Below are positions 18,128 through 27,367 of a stretch of 64,000 nt of DNA, piece after piece. The notes under the pieces were generated by a model that was not told the DNA's origin, searched no databases, and saw nothing but the letters and a program-made list of their open reading frames with translations. The stretch comes from Flavobacterium hydrophilum. Its GTDB lineage: Bacteria; Bacteroidota; Bacteroidia; Flavobacteriales; Flavobacteriaceae. Where the stretch lies: the NCBI RefSeq assembly GCF_003202405.1, contig NZ_QJHL01000001.1:1302001-1366000 (forward strand). Direction: 5' to 3'. Both the position numbers and the translations under genes were made by a program. Within the stretch, counting starts at the first letter, position 1; each line of letters starts with the position of its first letter.

Positions 18128-19288
18128 TTAGTCTTCACCAAAAAAAGCCATCATTTTTTTAAGAGCGTCATTAGAATGCATTTTTTCACCATTTTCAAGT
18201 GATTCCTGGGCTGCTTCTGAAGCTCTTTTGCGCATGATAATTTCATAACCGGAAATAGCTTCCTGTACTGTTTTGAATTTATCAGATGTGAGACATTCAC
18301 TTAATTCCAAAGCATCCAGCATCGCCATATTGGCACCTTCGCCGGCAAAAGGAGGCATTACGTGTGCAGCATCGCCAATCATGGTTAAGTTTGATAAAGT
18401 TTCCCAGGTTTGATTTAAGGGCATACAATAAATCGGACGTGGGATAAAGGGAACAGAAACATTTTCGAATAATTCATACCAAACACTGCTCCATTCCGGA
18501 TATTCTTTTTTAAACCAGTCTAACATTTGTGTTTTATCAGCATAGTCTAAACCGTTTGTTGCAGACCAGTTTTCATCAGCTTTAAAACTTGCGTAAAAGC
18601 CAAGGTCGCCACCGCCTTTTTGTCCGAGTAATAAATTTTGAGTATTTCCAAATGCCATTATTTTTCCACCATCTATTAAGGAAGAAATATGTGGAGCATT
18701 TTTTTTAGATTCATAAATATTCCCTTCCAGCATTATTATACCGGTGTAAAAAGGTTTAATATCTGTAATATAAGGCCGGATTTTAGAATTGGCACCATCA
18801 GAGGCAATTACAACATCTGCATATGCTGATGACCCGTTTTTAAAATGCAGCAACCAGCCTTCGTTTTGAGCTTCCATTGAAACAAAATGGCTGTTCCAAA
18901 TTATCGTTTCAGGCAATAAGGATTCCAGCAATATTTTTCTTAATGCACTACGGTCTATTTCAGGGCGAAAATGTTCATTACCAAAATCTTCATCAAGATT
19001 TGTTTCGTGATCGCTGTAAAATATTTTTGCCTGTTCGTTTACAATCAGGGTTTTATCTGCTCCGGGCAGAAAATTATTTTTGAACTCATTAAATAAACCG
19101 GCTTTATGAATTGCGGCTAAACCTGATTTGTCATGTAAATCCAGAGGTGAACCCTGGACCCGTGCATTTTTGTTTAAATCTCTTTCGTACACTTTTACAT
19201 TAACGTTTTGCAATTGTAAAAGTCTGGCTAAGGTAAGTCCGCCCGGGCCTCCGCCAATAATAGCTACTTGTTTGTTTTTTAGTAACAT
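18128..19288 (-). CDS. FAD-dependent monooxygenase, TetX-related
   Basis: A 386-residue class A flavoprotein monooxygenase. The N-terminal Rossmann motif is IIGGGPGGLTLARLL (10-24) with the FAD-ribose acidic segment VYERD (33-37), the middle has DVVIASDGANSKIR (158-171), and the FAD/pyrophosphate motif is GDAAHVMPPFAGEGAN (305-320). From memory it aligns along its length with the tetracycline-inactivating enzyme TetX (LDLHDKSG, FRPEIDRSALRKILLESL). However, the positions matching TetX substrate residues Gln192, Arg213 and His234 appear to be Glu188, Lys209 and Gly230, so the natural substrate is probably not tetracycline. It follows an AraC regulator by 59 bases on the same strand, probably one operon. 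Confidence 0.85.
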   Translation of the reverse strand: MLLKNKQVAIIGGGPGGLTLARLLQLQNVNVKVYERDLNKNARVQGSPLDLHDKSGLAAIHKAGLFNEFKNNFLPGADKTLIVNEQAKIFYSDHETNLDEDFGNEHFRPEIDRSALRKILLESLLPETIIWNSHFVSMEAQNEGWLLHFKNGSSAYADVVIASDGANSKIRPYITDIKPFYTGIIMLEGNIYESKKNAPHISSLIDGGKIMAFGNTQNLLLGQKGGGDLGFYASFKADENWSATNGLDYADKTQMLDWFKKEYPEWSSVWYELFENVSVPFIPRPIYCMPLNQTWETLSNLTMIGDAAHVMPPFAGEGANMAMLDALELSECLTSDKFKTVQEAISGYEIIMRKRASEAAQESLENGEKMHSNDALKKMMAFFGED

Positions 19289-19347
19289 CCGTTTTATTTT
19301 AAATTAATTTTATCCCATTCGGCAATCAGCCTTTGGTTGGGACAAAA

Positions 19348-20103
19348 TTATTGCTGTTTCAGGACGGATAATAGTATAAATCGGTCATCTTTGTTTTTTA
19401 GTAATTCGCTTGGAACTACACCGGAGAATTTTTTGATCTCTTTTATAAAATGAGTTTGATCTGTGAAGTTTAATTCAGGGAAAAGCCTGCCTTTTGCAAT
19501 ATGCTCTAAGGATGCTTTGAAACGTAAAATTTTGCAGAAAGCATTTAAGGAAAGACCAAATTGTTTATTGAAGTAACGATTGATTTCACGGCTGCTCCAG
19601 AATATTTTTTCTGAAAGTTCCAGTACTTTTATTTCACCGTTTGTTGCGTAAACCAGTTTAAAAAGTTTGCGTTTTCTTTCGTCAATTTCTTTAGGTAAAA
19701 TCTCCTTTAGTTTTTTGGCTATTTTGGTATGAAAGGCATCAAAATTTTTCAAATCGTCGGTGGTCATATTCCAAAAGTCTTCTGGTAAAATTTTGGCACT
19801 GTTTAAAATATCGGCAATAGAAGTTTGTAAAAGATATTCGGCTCCCAAGGGTTTAAAGCTAATTTTAAAAGCCAGTGTATTTTCCGGAATAACTTGTTGT
19901 TCAGGCACATTTTCAAGACCAATAAGTGTTACTTGAAATGCCTTAGATTCAGATTGCATAAAAAACAAATCAATTCTTCCGTCTGGCATTAAAACCACTT
20001 CCATTGGTTTGTCTGATTTGTTATGAAACATTCCAATATTTTCTACAAAGTCAAGAAGTGACTCGTCTGGCTCTATAGCCTTGTAGTAGAAGTCATTGTT
20101 CAT
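19348..20103 (-). CDS. AraC family transcriptional regulator
   Basis: A 251-residue regulator with an N-terminal sensing domain (NNDFYYKAIEPDESLLDFVENIGMFH, and VVLMPDGRIDLFFMQSES, the pattern of the DUF6597 beta barrel) and a C-terminal AraC double helix-turn-helix (LSEKIFWSSREINRYFNKQF and the second helix pair ending TDQTHFIKEIKKFSGVVPSEL). An ATG 14 codons earlier (20145) is open, but the -7 box at 20134-20141 lies downstream of it, so 20103 is the likely start. It is the first gene of an apparent operon with the TetX-related monooxygenase, and probably controls it in response to a small molecule. Confidence 0.85.
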   Translation of the reverse strand: MNNDFYYKAIEPDESLLDFVENIGMFHNKSDKPMEVVLMPDGRIDLFFMQSESKAFQVTLIGLENVPEQQVIPENTLAFKISFKPLGAEYLLQTSIADILNSAKILPEDFWNMTTDDLKNFDAFHTKIAKKLKEILPKEIDERKRKLFKLVYATNGEIKVLELSEKIFWSSREINRYFNKQFGLSLNAFCKILRFKASLEHIAKGRLFPELNFTDQTHFIKEIKKFSGVVPSELLKNKDDRFILLSVLKQQ

Positions 20104-20133
20104 ATTGCTGTATATCAATTGTTGTAACAAAGT

Positions 20134-20141
20134 CAAATTTA
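20134..20141 (-). promoter_or_regulatory. Promoter -7 box of the AraC gene
   Basis: TAAATTTG on the minus strand matches TANNTTTG and ends 31 bases before the ATG at 20103. No good -33 element is seen, which fits a regulated promoter. Confidence 0.5.
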
Positions 20142-20184
20142 TCACAAAATATTGAGGTTTGCTCGTTAGCTCCTTCGTAAAATA

Positions 20185-20218
20185 AAAAAGCTGCAGAAAT
20201 TATTTCCTGCAGCTTTTT
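20185..20218 (-). terminator. Terminator of the T9SS protein gene
   Basis: AAAAAGCTGCAG and CTGCAGCTTTTT form a 12-bp perfect stem with a 10-base loop. It lies 28 bases after the stop at 20246. The symmetry would allow activity on both strands. Confidence 0.88.
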
Positions 20219-20245
20219 ATAAACCACTGTAATGGGGCAAAAAAA

Positions 20246-21385
20246 CTATTTAATAAATTTAAATGATTTTTTGTGGTCTAATTTTAATATATAAACTCCA
20301 TGGCTATATGAACTTATGTCAATTGAGTTTTCGTTTGCAGAAAGTTCTTTTGAAGCTATCAATTGCCCGGATAAATTATAAATACCTGCCTGAGAATTGT
20401 TTTCTAATCCGGTAACAGTAAGTGTCGTTTTTGAATTGGAAACAGAAACAGCTTTTAAATCCTGATTGAATTTATCGTTAGCTAAATTAGCGTTTTGAAT
20501 GGTAACAACTTTTCCCTGATTTAATAAGGTCATATACAGTTTGTCTCCAATTAAAACAACGTCTCTAAAGTTAGCATTAAAGGGAGGATTGCTGCCAATT
20601 TGATCTTTATAAACTGTATTTTGAGCAACAAAGGTTAATGATGCAGATATGTTTAGTGGTTTTGTTCCAATACGATTTCCATCTGCAATAAATACGTTGT
20701 TGCCATTTACAAATAATCCTTTGTTGAAACCCAGATTGTTCAAATATTCTGTTACTGTGATTACCGGATCTGTAATATCAAATCCAAAAACTTTGCTATG
20801 GCCACCCACCGATATCATCAAATTATTATTATAAAAAGCCATATCAGTAGCTTCTTTATCTTGAGTTAAGTTATTTACTACAACTTCTGCCACTAAAGGG
20901 TTAGTGATATCAATTTTTTTAACCTGAACTGTAAATTTATCTTCTGCATCAGGAGAAGTTTCAGCTGAAAAATAGATAGTAGATCCGGTAATGGCTAATG
21001 CAGAAACGTATTGCGTAGTATTATAAATTACGTTTAGTGGCGCTCCCAGGTTATTTGTGTCAAGAGCAATAATTCTGCTGCCAATATAGGTATTTGTCGA
21101 TTCAATATAATTTTCTTCTGAGATATAAATAATATTGCCACTAATGGTAAGGTTGCTCATATAGTAATTTGTTCCAGCAGTATAAATTACATTTGCAGCA
21201 GGAGAGCCAGAAGCGGTATTTATCTCATATAATTTTTTCGGTCCCTGTACATACAATGTGTTTCCCTTATTGATCATTGCTGATGGTTCTTCTAAATTTG
21301 ACAGATAGTCAGATGCTTCCTGCTGCGAGTAAGAAGTGGAGAAAATTGCAATAAATAAAAGGGTAAAAAGTAATTTTGTCTTCAT
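20246..21385 (-). CDS. Secreted protein with type IX secretion C-terminal sorting domain
   Basis: A 379-residue exported protein. Signal peptide at the start (MKTKLLFTLLFIAIFSTSYSQ), then repeated beta-strand units that look like a beta-propeller (SAMINKGNTLYVQGPKKLYE, NIIYISEENYI, STIYFSAET, NNLMISVGGHSKVFGFDI, NNVFIADGNRIG, GDKLYMTLLNQGKV). The end is a type A sorting domain (GIYNLSGQLIASKEL, HGVYILKLDHKKSFKFIK), which sends proteins through the T9SS to the cell surface or medium. A start 14 codons upstream (21427) is excluded because the -7 box TAATTTTG lies at 21425-21432. The next gene upstream is a TonB-type receptor; they may serve the same substrate, which is unknown. Confidence 0.88.
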   Translation of the reverse strand: MKTKLLFTLLFIAIFSTSYSQQEASDYLSNLEEPSAMINKGNTLYVQGPKKLYEINTASGSPAANVIYTAGTNYYMSNLTISGNIIYISEENYIESTNTYIGSRIIALDTNNLGAPLNVIYNTTQYVSALAITGSTIYFSAETSPDAEDKFTVQVKKIDITNPLVAEVVVNNLTQDKEATDMAFYNNNLMISVGGHSKVFGFDITDPVITVTEYLNNLGFNKGLFVNGNNVFIADGNRIGTKPLNISASLTFVAQNTVYKDQIGSNPPFNANFRDVVLIGDKLYMTLLNQGKVVTIQNANLANDKFNQDLKAVSVSNSKTTLTVTGLENNSQAGIYNLSGQLIASKELSANENSIDISSYSHGVYILKLDHKKSFKFIK

Positions 21386-21424
21386 AAATAAGGCTTTTAT
21401 TAAGTTTATAATTGTATCAATCCT

Positions 21425-21432
21425 CAAAATTA
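21425..21432 (-). promoter_or_regulatory. Promoter -7 box of the T9SS protein gene
   Basis: TAATTTTG on the minus strand matches TANNTTTG, 39 bases before the ATG at 21385. It shows that the gene can be transcribed apart from the receptor upstream. Confidence 0.5.
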
Positions 21433-21555
21433 GGTCATTTATTAGTAGGGAAAAATACTCCTTTAGGTGTATTTTTCTTATTGGAATAGAATAGGAAAAT
21501 CCATTTTGTAAGATGTTCTAATCACGGTTTGAAACAATATGTTAGTAACGAAAGT

Positions 21556-24042
21556 CTAAAATTCTTTTTCTCCTAATTCACTTGCTGGCAATTTAGTCTT
21601 GCTGTTTAATTTATTGAGATTGTAACTAAAGTTCAATAAAAAAACATCCGTTTCATAAATATAGTTTGTTGTAGTATAAAAATCCGGACCTGAAGTGGTA
21701 ATGCGCTGCTGGTTTGAGCTCATAAAGCCAAGATTCATATTTTGCCATTGTAAACCAATCGTCATTTTTCCATTCATAAATGATTTTTTGACCGAAGTAT
21801 TAGGAGATAAAAAACTGGAATCTTCACCTTGTGCCGTTGGCTTAGCAGACAAATAATTTACATTGGCCTGCAGTATCCAGTCTTTTCCTAAATCAAATGT
21901 GGAGTTCATGTTTAGTGAATATACAAAGTCAGAATTACTGCCTGTAGTACCCAATTCGGCTATTTTTGAGCCGCTGGTAATTTTGTAATTATAAAGATTA
22001 GTACCAATATAAGTAGAAAACCAATTTACAGGTTTGTATGTTGTTCCAATTTCTAAACCTATTAATCTTGCACGGTCAGCATTTGTAAAAAGTCTGTTCA
22101 AAATAGTTTCAGAATATACACTATTAACTCTTTGTACGGGATTCTTAATGTTTTGGTAGTAAAGGGTAGAGAAGAAGCTTGCTTTTTTGAAACTATGATT
22201 GATTCCCAATTCAATCAAGTCTATAAATTGAGGTAATAAATCAGGATCGCCCTGTTCTAAAGTTTCGGAATGCTCTCTTTCCGGAATTGGATTTAATTCG
22301 TAATTGTTATTTCTCTGAATCCTTTTGCTATATCCGGCCTTCGCATTCCAATTGGCATTAAAAGTATATAGTAAATTCACTGATGGAAATAATTTGCTCA
22401 GATACTGAACATGTTTTTCGCTATCGATTGATAAAATAACTTCTCTTTCCGAATATTCATATCTTAACCCTGCTGTATATTTTAATTTAGAATATTCTCC
22501 TGAATACTGGCTGTATAGTGCATTTATCAGGTTTGATGATTTTGCTGTCCCCCTGAATTTTTCATCTTCGTCAGGTGTTGTAATAGGATTCACGATATAA
22601 TCAAATTTTCCGTCTTGATTGTCATTTCTGATTTGATAGCCTGTTTCTATTACCCCTTCACCAATTTTTGTGCTGTAATCTAATTTGAATCGAAAACCCT
22701 TTATTGGATTGGTATATGGATTATTTACTTCCTGGAAAAGATTATTCTTTTGGGGAAAATCCAAATTTTGGTTGTGGGTATTTCCAAATAAATTGGCATA
22801 TTCATAAATGGCCGAACTATAAATTTTTGAATTATTTTTAAAGATATGAGTGTAATCAAAACTGCCTAATATAAAAGTACCTTCTTTTTCCTGTACGTTT
22901 GAATTAAAATAAGTAAGCTGATTAAGTATTTCGCCTGTAGTTAAATCTTCGGTGGAATTGTTATAGACGATATCGGCTCTTCTTTGCTGGTATTTTTTAC
23001 TGGCTGAAAAACCAAAGCTGAATATATTATTTTTATCAGCAGTATAGGATATTGAGGTCCTCGCACCATAATTATACCTGTCAAAACTTCTCTCACCATT
23101 AGAAGGAAATTTTGTTATGGTATTGTTGCTAAAGTCTTTGGTATAAACATCTCCTTCTCTTTTTCCGTTTGCATCATTTCTTGTATAATTACTGCTTACA
23201 GATAAATCCCATTTCTCCTTTTTGTAATTAAGTGTAAAATCACCTCCAAAACGCAATGGATTTTCTAAGTTATTGTAATCTGTCGTACCTGGTAAACCCA
23301 ATAGAAAATTGGTTTGTAAAGAAACACCATCTGTAACTCCTTTTTTTGTAGTAATATTGACAATTCCCGCCTTACCATCAGCTTCATATTTTGCAGAAGG
23401 TGCCGTTATTAATTCAATATTTTCTATAGTATTAGCAGGTATCTGGCTTAATATGGTTTGTGCATCGGTCAAAACAGGCTTACCATTTATTAAAACTAAA
23501 AACCCGGATGAACCTCTAACACTTATATCTCCATTACTATCCACTGCTACAGATGGTAAATTTTTAAGAACATCTACCGCATTTCCACCCTTTGCAGATT
23601 CAAATTGATTTGCTTTGTAGGTCTGTTTATCTATTTTGTTTCGTATGTTGTTTTTTTCTCCTTGGATGACAACTTCGTTCAAAAGTTTATTTGATAAATT
23701 CATTTTTGTATCCAGAATAATTTTCTCTGTTTTGTTTGAAATTACAAAATTAACCTCTGTAGTTTCGTAGCCAATTGAAATTATTTTGAGGACATAATTG
23801 CCAATATTTAAATCTGTTATAATAAACTCACCATTGTTTTTTGTTAAATCTCCTTTTACTATTGCTGAATTTTCTTTTTTCAATACCGATACACTCGCAA
23901 ATTCAACAGGCAGACTGGTATCATTTTCTGTTACAATTCCTTTAACTGAAGCATTTTGTGCATTAGAAATGTTTAAAAAGAATATTGATGTTATTAGGAT
24001 TAAGGAACGCCTGAATGTTATTAAATGTATTTTGGAATTCAT
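21556..24042 (-). CDS. TonB-dependent outer-membrane beta-barrel protein
   Basis: An 828-residue receptor-like protein. Signal peptide (residues 1-28, ending NISNAQ), carboxypeptidase-regulatory domain (NASVKGIVTENDTSLPVEFASV, about 29-115), TonB-box-like NEVVIQGEKN, plug (GGNAVDVLKNLPSVAVDSNG, DISVRGSSGFLVLINGKPV, IENIELITAPSAKYEADG, AGIVNITTKK) and a barrel. The plug wording (VRGS-GFLVLINGKP) and C-terminal half belong to the 'outer membrane beta-barrel family' rather than to siderophore receptors, so the cargo may be a peptide, sugar or metal. The C-terminus (KLPASELGEKEF) lacks the clean aromatic ending of the other receptors but ends in F. A consensus promoter precedes it (24082-24113). 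Confidence 0.88.
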   Translation of the reverse strand: MNSKIHLITFRRSLILITSIFFLNISNAQNASVKGIVTENDTSLPVEFASVSVLKKENSAIVKGDLTKNNGEFIITDLNIGNYVLKIISIGYETTEVNFVISNKTEKIILDTKMNLSNKLLNEVVIQGEKNNIRNKIDKQTYKANQFESAKGGNAVDVLKNLPSVAVDSNGDISVRGSSGFLVLINGKPVLTDAQTILSQIPANTIENIELITAPSAKYEADGKAGIVNITTKKGVTDGVSLQTNFLLGLPGTTDYNNLENPLRFGGDFTLNYKKEKWDLSVSSNYTRNDANGKREGDVYTKDFSNNTITKFPSNGERSFDRYNYGARTSISYTADKNNIFSFGFSASKKYQQRRADIVYNNSTEDLTTGEILNQLTYFNSNVQEKEGTFILGSFDYTHIFKNNSKIYSSAIYEYANLFGNTHNQNLDFPQKNNLFQEVNNPYTNPIKGFRFKLDYSTKIGEGVIETGYQIRNDNQDGKFDYIVNPITTPDEDEKFRGTAKSSNLINALYSQYSGEYSKLKYTAGLRYEYSEREVILSIDSEKHVQYLSKLFPSVNLLYTFNANWNAKAGYSKRIQRNNNYELNPIPEREHSETLEQGDPDLLPQFIDLIELGINHSFKKASFFSTLYYQNIKNPVQRVNSVYSETILNRLFTNADRARLIGLEIGTTYKPVNWFSTYIGTNLYNYKITSGSKIAELGTTGSNSDFVYSLNMNSTFDLGKDWILQANVNYLSAKPTAQGEDSSFLSPNTSVKKSFMNGKMTIGLQWQNMNLGFMSSNQQRITTSGPDFYTTTNYIYETDVFLLNFSYNLNKLNSKTKLPASELGEKEF

Positions 24043-24081
24043 CGTTTGTTAGGTTTTATTATATCTATTAATTTTATAGAA

Positions 24082-24113
24082 CAAATATAGTATTATATTA
24101 TATTTTCAGCCAA
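24082..24113 (-). promoter_or_regulatory. Promoter of the TonB-type barrel gene
   Basis: On the minus strand TTG (24113-24111), a 21-base spacer and TATATTTG (24089-24082) fit the Bacteroidetes consensus. The -7 box ends 40 bases before the ATG at 24042. Confidence 0.6.
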
Positions 24114-24300
24114 GCCAACTTTGATTTAAACGCTGACATATTAAAACTTTTTTAAAGATGTTTGTTAGAAAACAGTTTAGAGGACTTTGAAGTTTTCTTT
24201 TTGATTGTTTGTTAAGGCAAAACCAAATCTGTTGTACTATTTTTCTTCTATTGTTTTGTATTATGTGTATATTCGCGATTCTAACCATAACCAGCTAGAA

Positions 24301-25092
24301 ATGAATATAAAACAAGCCACTACAATAAATGAAGTGATTCAGTTATTGGATGAAATAATTGAAGAATCAATATCAGAACAAAGCGCTGTAGGTTTATTTA
24401 CTATGCTATATCGTGAAGTGACTGTAAAAATCAAAGAAGGGATTCAAATTGGTTCTTTTCAGAATGGGGAGCGAATGGAAAAACTGGATGTTATTTTTGC
24501 CAATCGGTATTTAAAGGCGTATTACCAATACAAAGCCAAAGAAAAAGCATCGGAATGTTGGGAGTTTTCTTTTCAGCAGGCAGAAACTTTTTGGCCAATA
24601 GTGGTTCAGCATTTACTGCTCGGAATCAATGCACATGTGAATCTGGATTTAGGAATAGCTTCAGCAGAGGTCAGTACCGTAGAAAACATAAAGGATTTAG
24701 AATCTGATTTTAATCAAATCAATATCATTCTTAGTAATCTGGTTGAGCATGTCGAAAAATGCTTAATCAAAATCTGGCCTACACTCACGATTATACTAAA
24801 ATTAACGGGTAAAATAGACAATTTTTTTATTGACTTCAGCATGAAAACAGCAAGGGATGGTGCCTGGAAATTTGCGAATGAATTTGTGACTACTCCGGAA
24901 GAACAAAGAGAAGACTGTACACAGAAAAGAGATAAAAGAATTGCCGAAATCGCCAGATTGGTTTCAAATCCCGGATATTTTGTAAGTGCTGTTTTCAAGT
25001 TCATTCGTTTATTCGAAAGGGGAGATGTTGCTCAAAAAATAATGAATTTGAAAATAATTGAAGAAAAAAAACCTGAGTGTGTGGTTATTTAG
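24301..25092 (+). CDS. DUF5995 family protein
   Basis: A 263-residue soluble helical protein of the DUF5995 type, function unknown. Recognised by the central block WPIVVQHLLLGINAHVNLDL, with a histidine pair typical of the family, and the later DFSMKTARDGAWKFANEF. ATG 24301 (MNIKQATTINEV) is preferred over an open ATG at 24205, because the extra 32 residues are an unlikely leader and 24301 starts the conserved part. It is monocistronic: a terminator follows and both neighbours are on the other strand. Confidence 0.75.
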   Translation: MNIKQATTINEVIQLLDEIIEESISEQSAVGLFTMLYREVTVKIKEGIQIGSFQNGERMEKLDVIFANRYLKAYYQYKAKEKASECWEFSFQQAETFWPIVVQHLLLGINAHVNLDLGIASAEVSTVENIKDLESDFNQINIILSNLVEHVEKCLIKIWPTLTIILKLTGKIDNFFIDFSMKTARDGAWKFANEFVTTPEEQREDCTQKRDKRIAEIARLVSNPGYFVSAVFKFIRLFERGDVAQKIMNLKIIEEKKPECVVI

Positions 25093-25115
25093 TTTTAAAT
25101 AATCTATTTCAACAT

Positions 25116-25147
25116 AAAAACCACAAACTTTCGCTTGTGGTTTTTTT
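25116..25147 (+). terminator. Terminator of the DUF5995 gene
   Basis: AAAAACCACAA and TTGTGGTTTTT pair around an 8-base loop, followed by more T. The A-run on the left would let it serve the convergent lipoprotein gene (stop at 25197) as well. Confidence 0.85.
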
Positions 25148-25196
25148 ATATTTAAATTTTAGATTTGCTTTAATAACTAAAGTGATAGCCATTTAG

Positions 25197-26636
25197 TTAT
25201 CTTAATTTTTGTCGCAAATTATAATCGTCCATGATTTCCTTAACACTTTCCTGTTTGATTTGCTTTCTGGTTAAGCCTTTCAGGCTTCCTACATACCCAT
25301 TAAAAACATGGCTAATATAAAGGGGAGAAAGTTTCGATCTGTGAGAGGCATTATGACATGAGAAGCAATTAACTAGACTATCGACTGTAACCTGATGTAT
25401 TGATTTTGGGGCAAATCCTACCTGTACATAGGTTTCCATAGTAATATTGTAGGCGGCAACAGAACCTCTTGTCAATTTGCCCGGATTAGAATTTGAAAGA
25501 TCATAACTTAACGAATCTAATAAAGCAGCTTGTTGCTGAGTAGTGTTGTATCCTGCTGTATTAATCCATATGGATCCATTGTAAAAATAATTGTTCCAAA
25601 TACCTTTTAGCTGTGATTTAACGCTTTGATTGATAGTACGAATATTATTTAAGTTCTGTGAACCATTTTGACTAGTTTTCATGAAAAGCTGAACATTAAA
25701 AGAACCTTTCATCGCTTTTTCAACCGGAACACCATATTTATAAACTGAAAATACATCTGTGTAAAGCCCATTTCCTGAAGTTATATTAGTGACCGTAGCT
25801 GTGCTGCTCTTATTAAAAAAAGGATAATCTACTGTACTTGTTACAGGTGCATCAGTTGTTGGTGTTGCTTTTGACCAGTCATATGCAGGTGCAAGATTTT
25901 CATGCTCGAAAGTAGCCCAAACGAATTCAGGATGATTTTCTACAACTCCTACGACATGCATTCCTAAAAGAGCCACTCTGGTTTTAACTCCATTAATTAC
26001 TCCCTGAGTTGTAAAATAAGAAGAAGGATCTTTAAGAACGCTTGCATCAACCCACGAAGTTTTAAGTTCTAATGAACCTACAGGAAAAGTTATGTCTTTT
26101 ACTTTAGAAGGATCGTTTTTTGCTATAGGACCGTATTTTAGCATTGTTGTATACATCAATTTGTCCATGAATATAGAATAATATACTGTAGCAGATCGCG
26201 GAACACCTGATGGATAATTAGGTGTTTTTAAAATATCTGAAGCAGAACTTGCCTGAGCAGTATCCGTTAAAACAATTCCGTTACCTGGATTTAATCTCTG
26301 ACCATCTGCATTCACTTGTATTAGTGTAGTCATAAAGGATGGCATTCCATTAACCTCATTGGTCAGCCAAAGAAATTTTTGCCAGGACCATTGGTGAAAG
26401 TCACAATTGGTTACTGTTGCATTGTTGGCAAATACGCTTGTTGGTCCTTCATTTGGCGGAGGAGTTTGTCGGGTGTTGTTTACCATTGTAAACCAATTAG
26501 CAGGAGCCAGACACTCAGAAGCAGCGGCACTATTTTTTACAGTTGTATAATTATCGTTTTCTCCTTTTGCATCCTTTTTACAGGAGCAGAATGAGATTAG
26601 CGTAATTAAAAGTAATACCTTTTTTGTCGTTTTCAT
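25197..26636 (-). CDS. Lipoprotein with one CxxCH motif, cytochrome-like
   Basis: A 479-residue lipoprotein. The lipobox ISFCSC places the lipid on the cysteine at residue 19 of a short signal (MKTTKKVLLLITLISFCSCK). The C-terminal part has a single c-type haem motif (VNCFSCHNASH) preceded by the hydrophobic segment VQVGFAPKSIHQ, and a conserved block LLGMHVVGVVENHPEFVWATFEHENLAP in the middle that recurs in bacterial proteins annotated as cytochrome c family. No transmembrane helix apart from the signal. It is transcribed alone. Whether haem is bound cannot be told from one motif; only about 90 residues surround the CxxCH. The long upstream gap lies between this gene and the divergent GH5 gene. 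Confidence 0.75.
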   Translation of the reverse strand: MKTTKKVLLLITLISFCSCKKDAKGENDNYTTVKNSAAASECLAPANWFTMVNNTRQTPPPNEGPTSVFANNATVTNCDFHQWSWQKFLWLTNEVNGMPSFMTTLIQVNADGQRLNPGNGIVLTDTAQASSASDILKTPNYPSGVPRSATVYYSIFMDKLMYTTMLKYGPIAKNDPSKVKDITFPVGSLELKTSWVDASVLKDPSSYFTTQGVINGVKTRVALLGMHVVGVVENHPEFVWATFEHENLAPAYDWSKATPTTDAPVTSTVDYPFFNKSSTATVTNITSGNGLYTDVFSVYKYGVPVEKAMKGSFNVQLFMKTSQNGSQNLNNIRTINQSVKSQLKGIWNNYFYNGSIWINTAGYNTTQQQAALLDSLSYDLSNSNPGKLTRGSVAAYNITMETYVQVGFAPKSIHQVTVDSLVNCFSCHNASHRSKLSPLYISHVFNGYVGSLKGLTRKQIKQESVKEIMDDYNLRQKLR

Positions 26637-27367
26637 CTTGGGTTTCTTTAGTTAATTTTTGGATTTATCTCTTTTGAAGACCTGAAACTAAATAATTAAG
26701 AAGCTGACTTGTGAAAAAATGCATTGAGCCTTTTATATTTAGGTATGAAGGCAGGAAAAAGGTGTATGGGAAATTTGTATGAAAATGTTTTTCGATTGTT
26801 TTCTAAAATAGAATTAGAAGCATGATTTTGAAATTTTGCCAGTTACAGAGAGTCTGGTAGTTTGTTACAATTCACCTTAATTTATTTATGTTACTTAATT
26901 GATTATTAATGTTAAAGTGAATATTTTTTTACGGATTGTATTTTTTTAGTTGTAAAAAAATACATAATTACCAATATCACCTTGTTTTTTTTCCAATTTA
27001 CCCCCTTAACATCATTTTAGTAAGATATTACTTTGTAGTTGTAATTATTGACTAAATGTGTATTTGTTTACCAAAGTGACGTTAAATTGCTTTTTGTCTC
27101 AAATTGATGCCATATTAATTTATTAATGTGCTGAAAAACAAAAAGTAAGTTTTTTTTTCTGATGTTTGAGAACTAACATATACTTAGTTATGGTTGCAGT
27201 TACAATTCAATAATTTCTAACCAAACCAATATTTCCTATGAAAAGACCTTACGATTAATTACAGCAAAGCATTATTAAATACATATACCAAAAGCACTAT
27301 TAAAGTGAGATTAACATGTGTGTTTGTACGGGATACAGAATATTAATTTAACCATTTAAACTATTTT
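26637..27367. other. 731-base non-coding gap with two inverted repeats
   Basis: No convincing gene on either strand between the two divergent genes. There is a perfect AT-rich hairpin at 26937-26964 (12-bp arms TGTATTTTTTTA and TAAAAAAATACA, loop GTTG). A looser inverted repeat pairs ATTCACCTTAA near 26870-26880 with TTAAAGTGAAT near 26912-26922. Both could be operators or 5'-UTR structures for the GH5 or lipoprotein gene. No clear consensus promoter was found for either gene. Confidence 0.4.

Noticed and set aside
18128..19288. Tetracycline resistance gene tet(X)
   Set aside because: The residues that would bind the drug appear changed, so no resistance is claimed.
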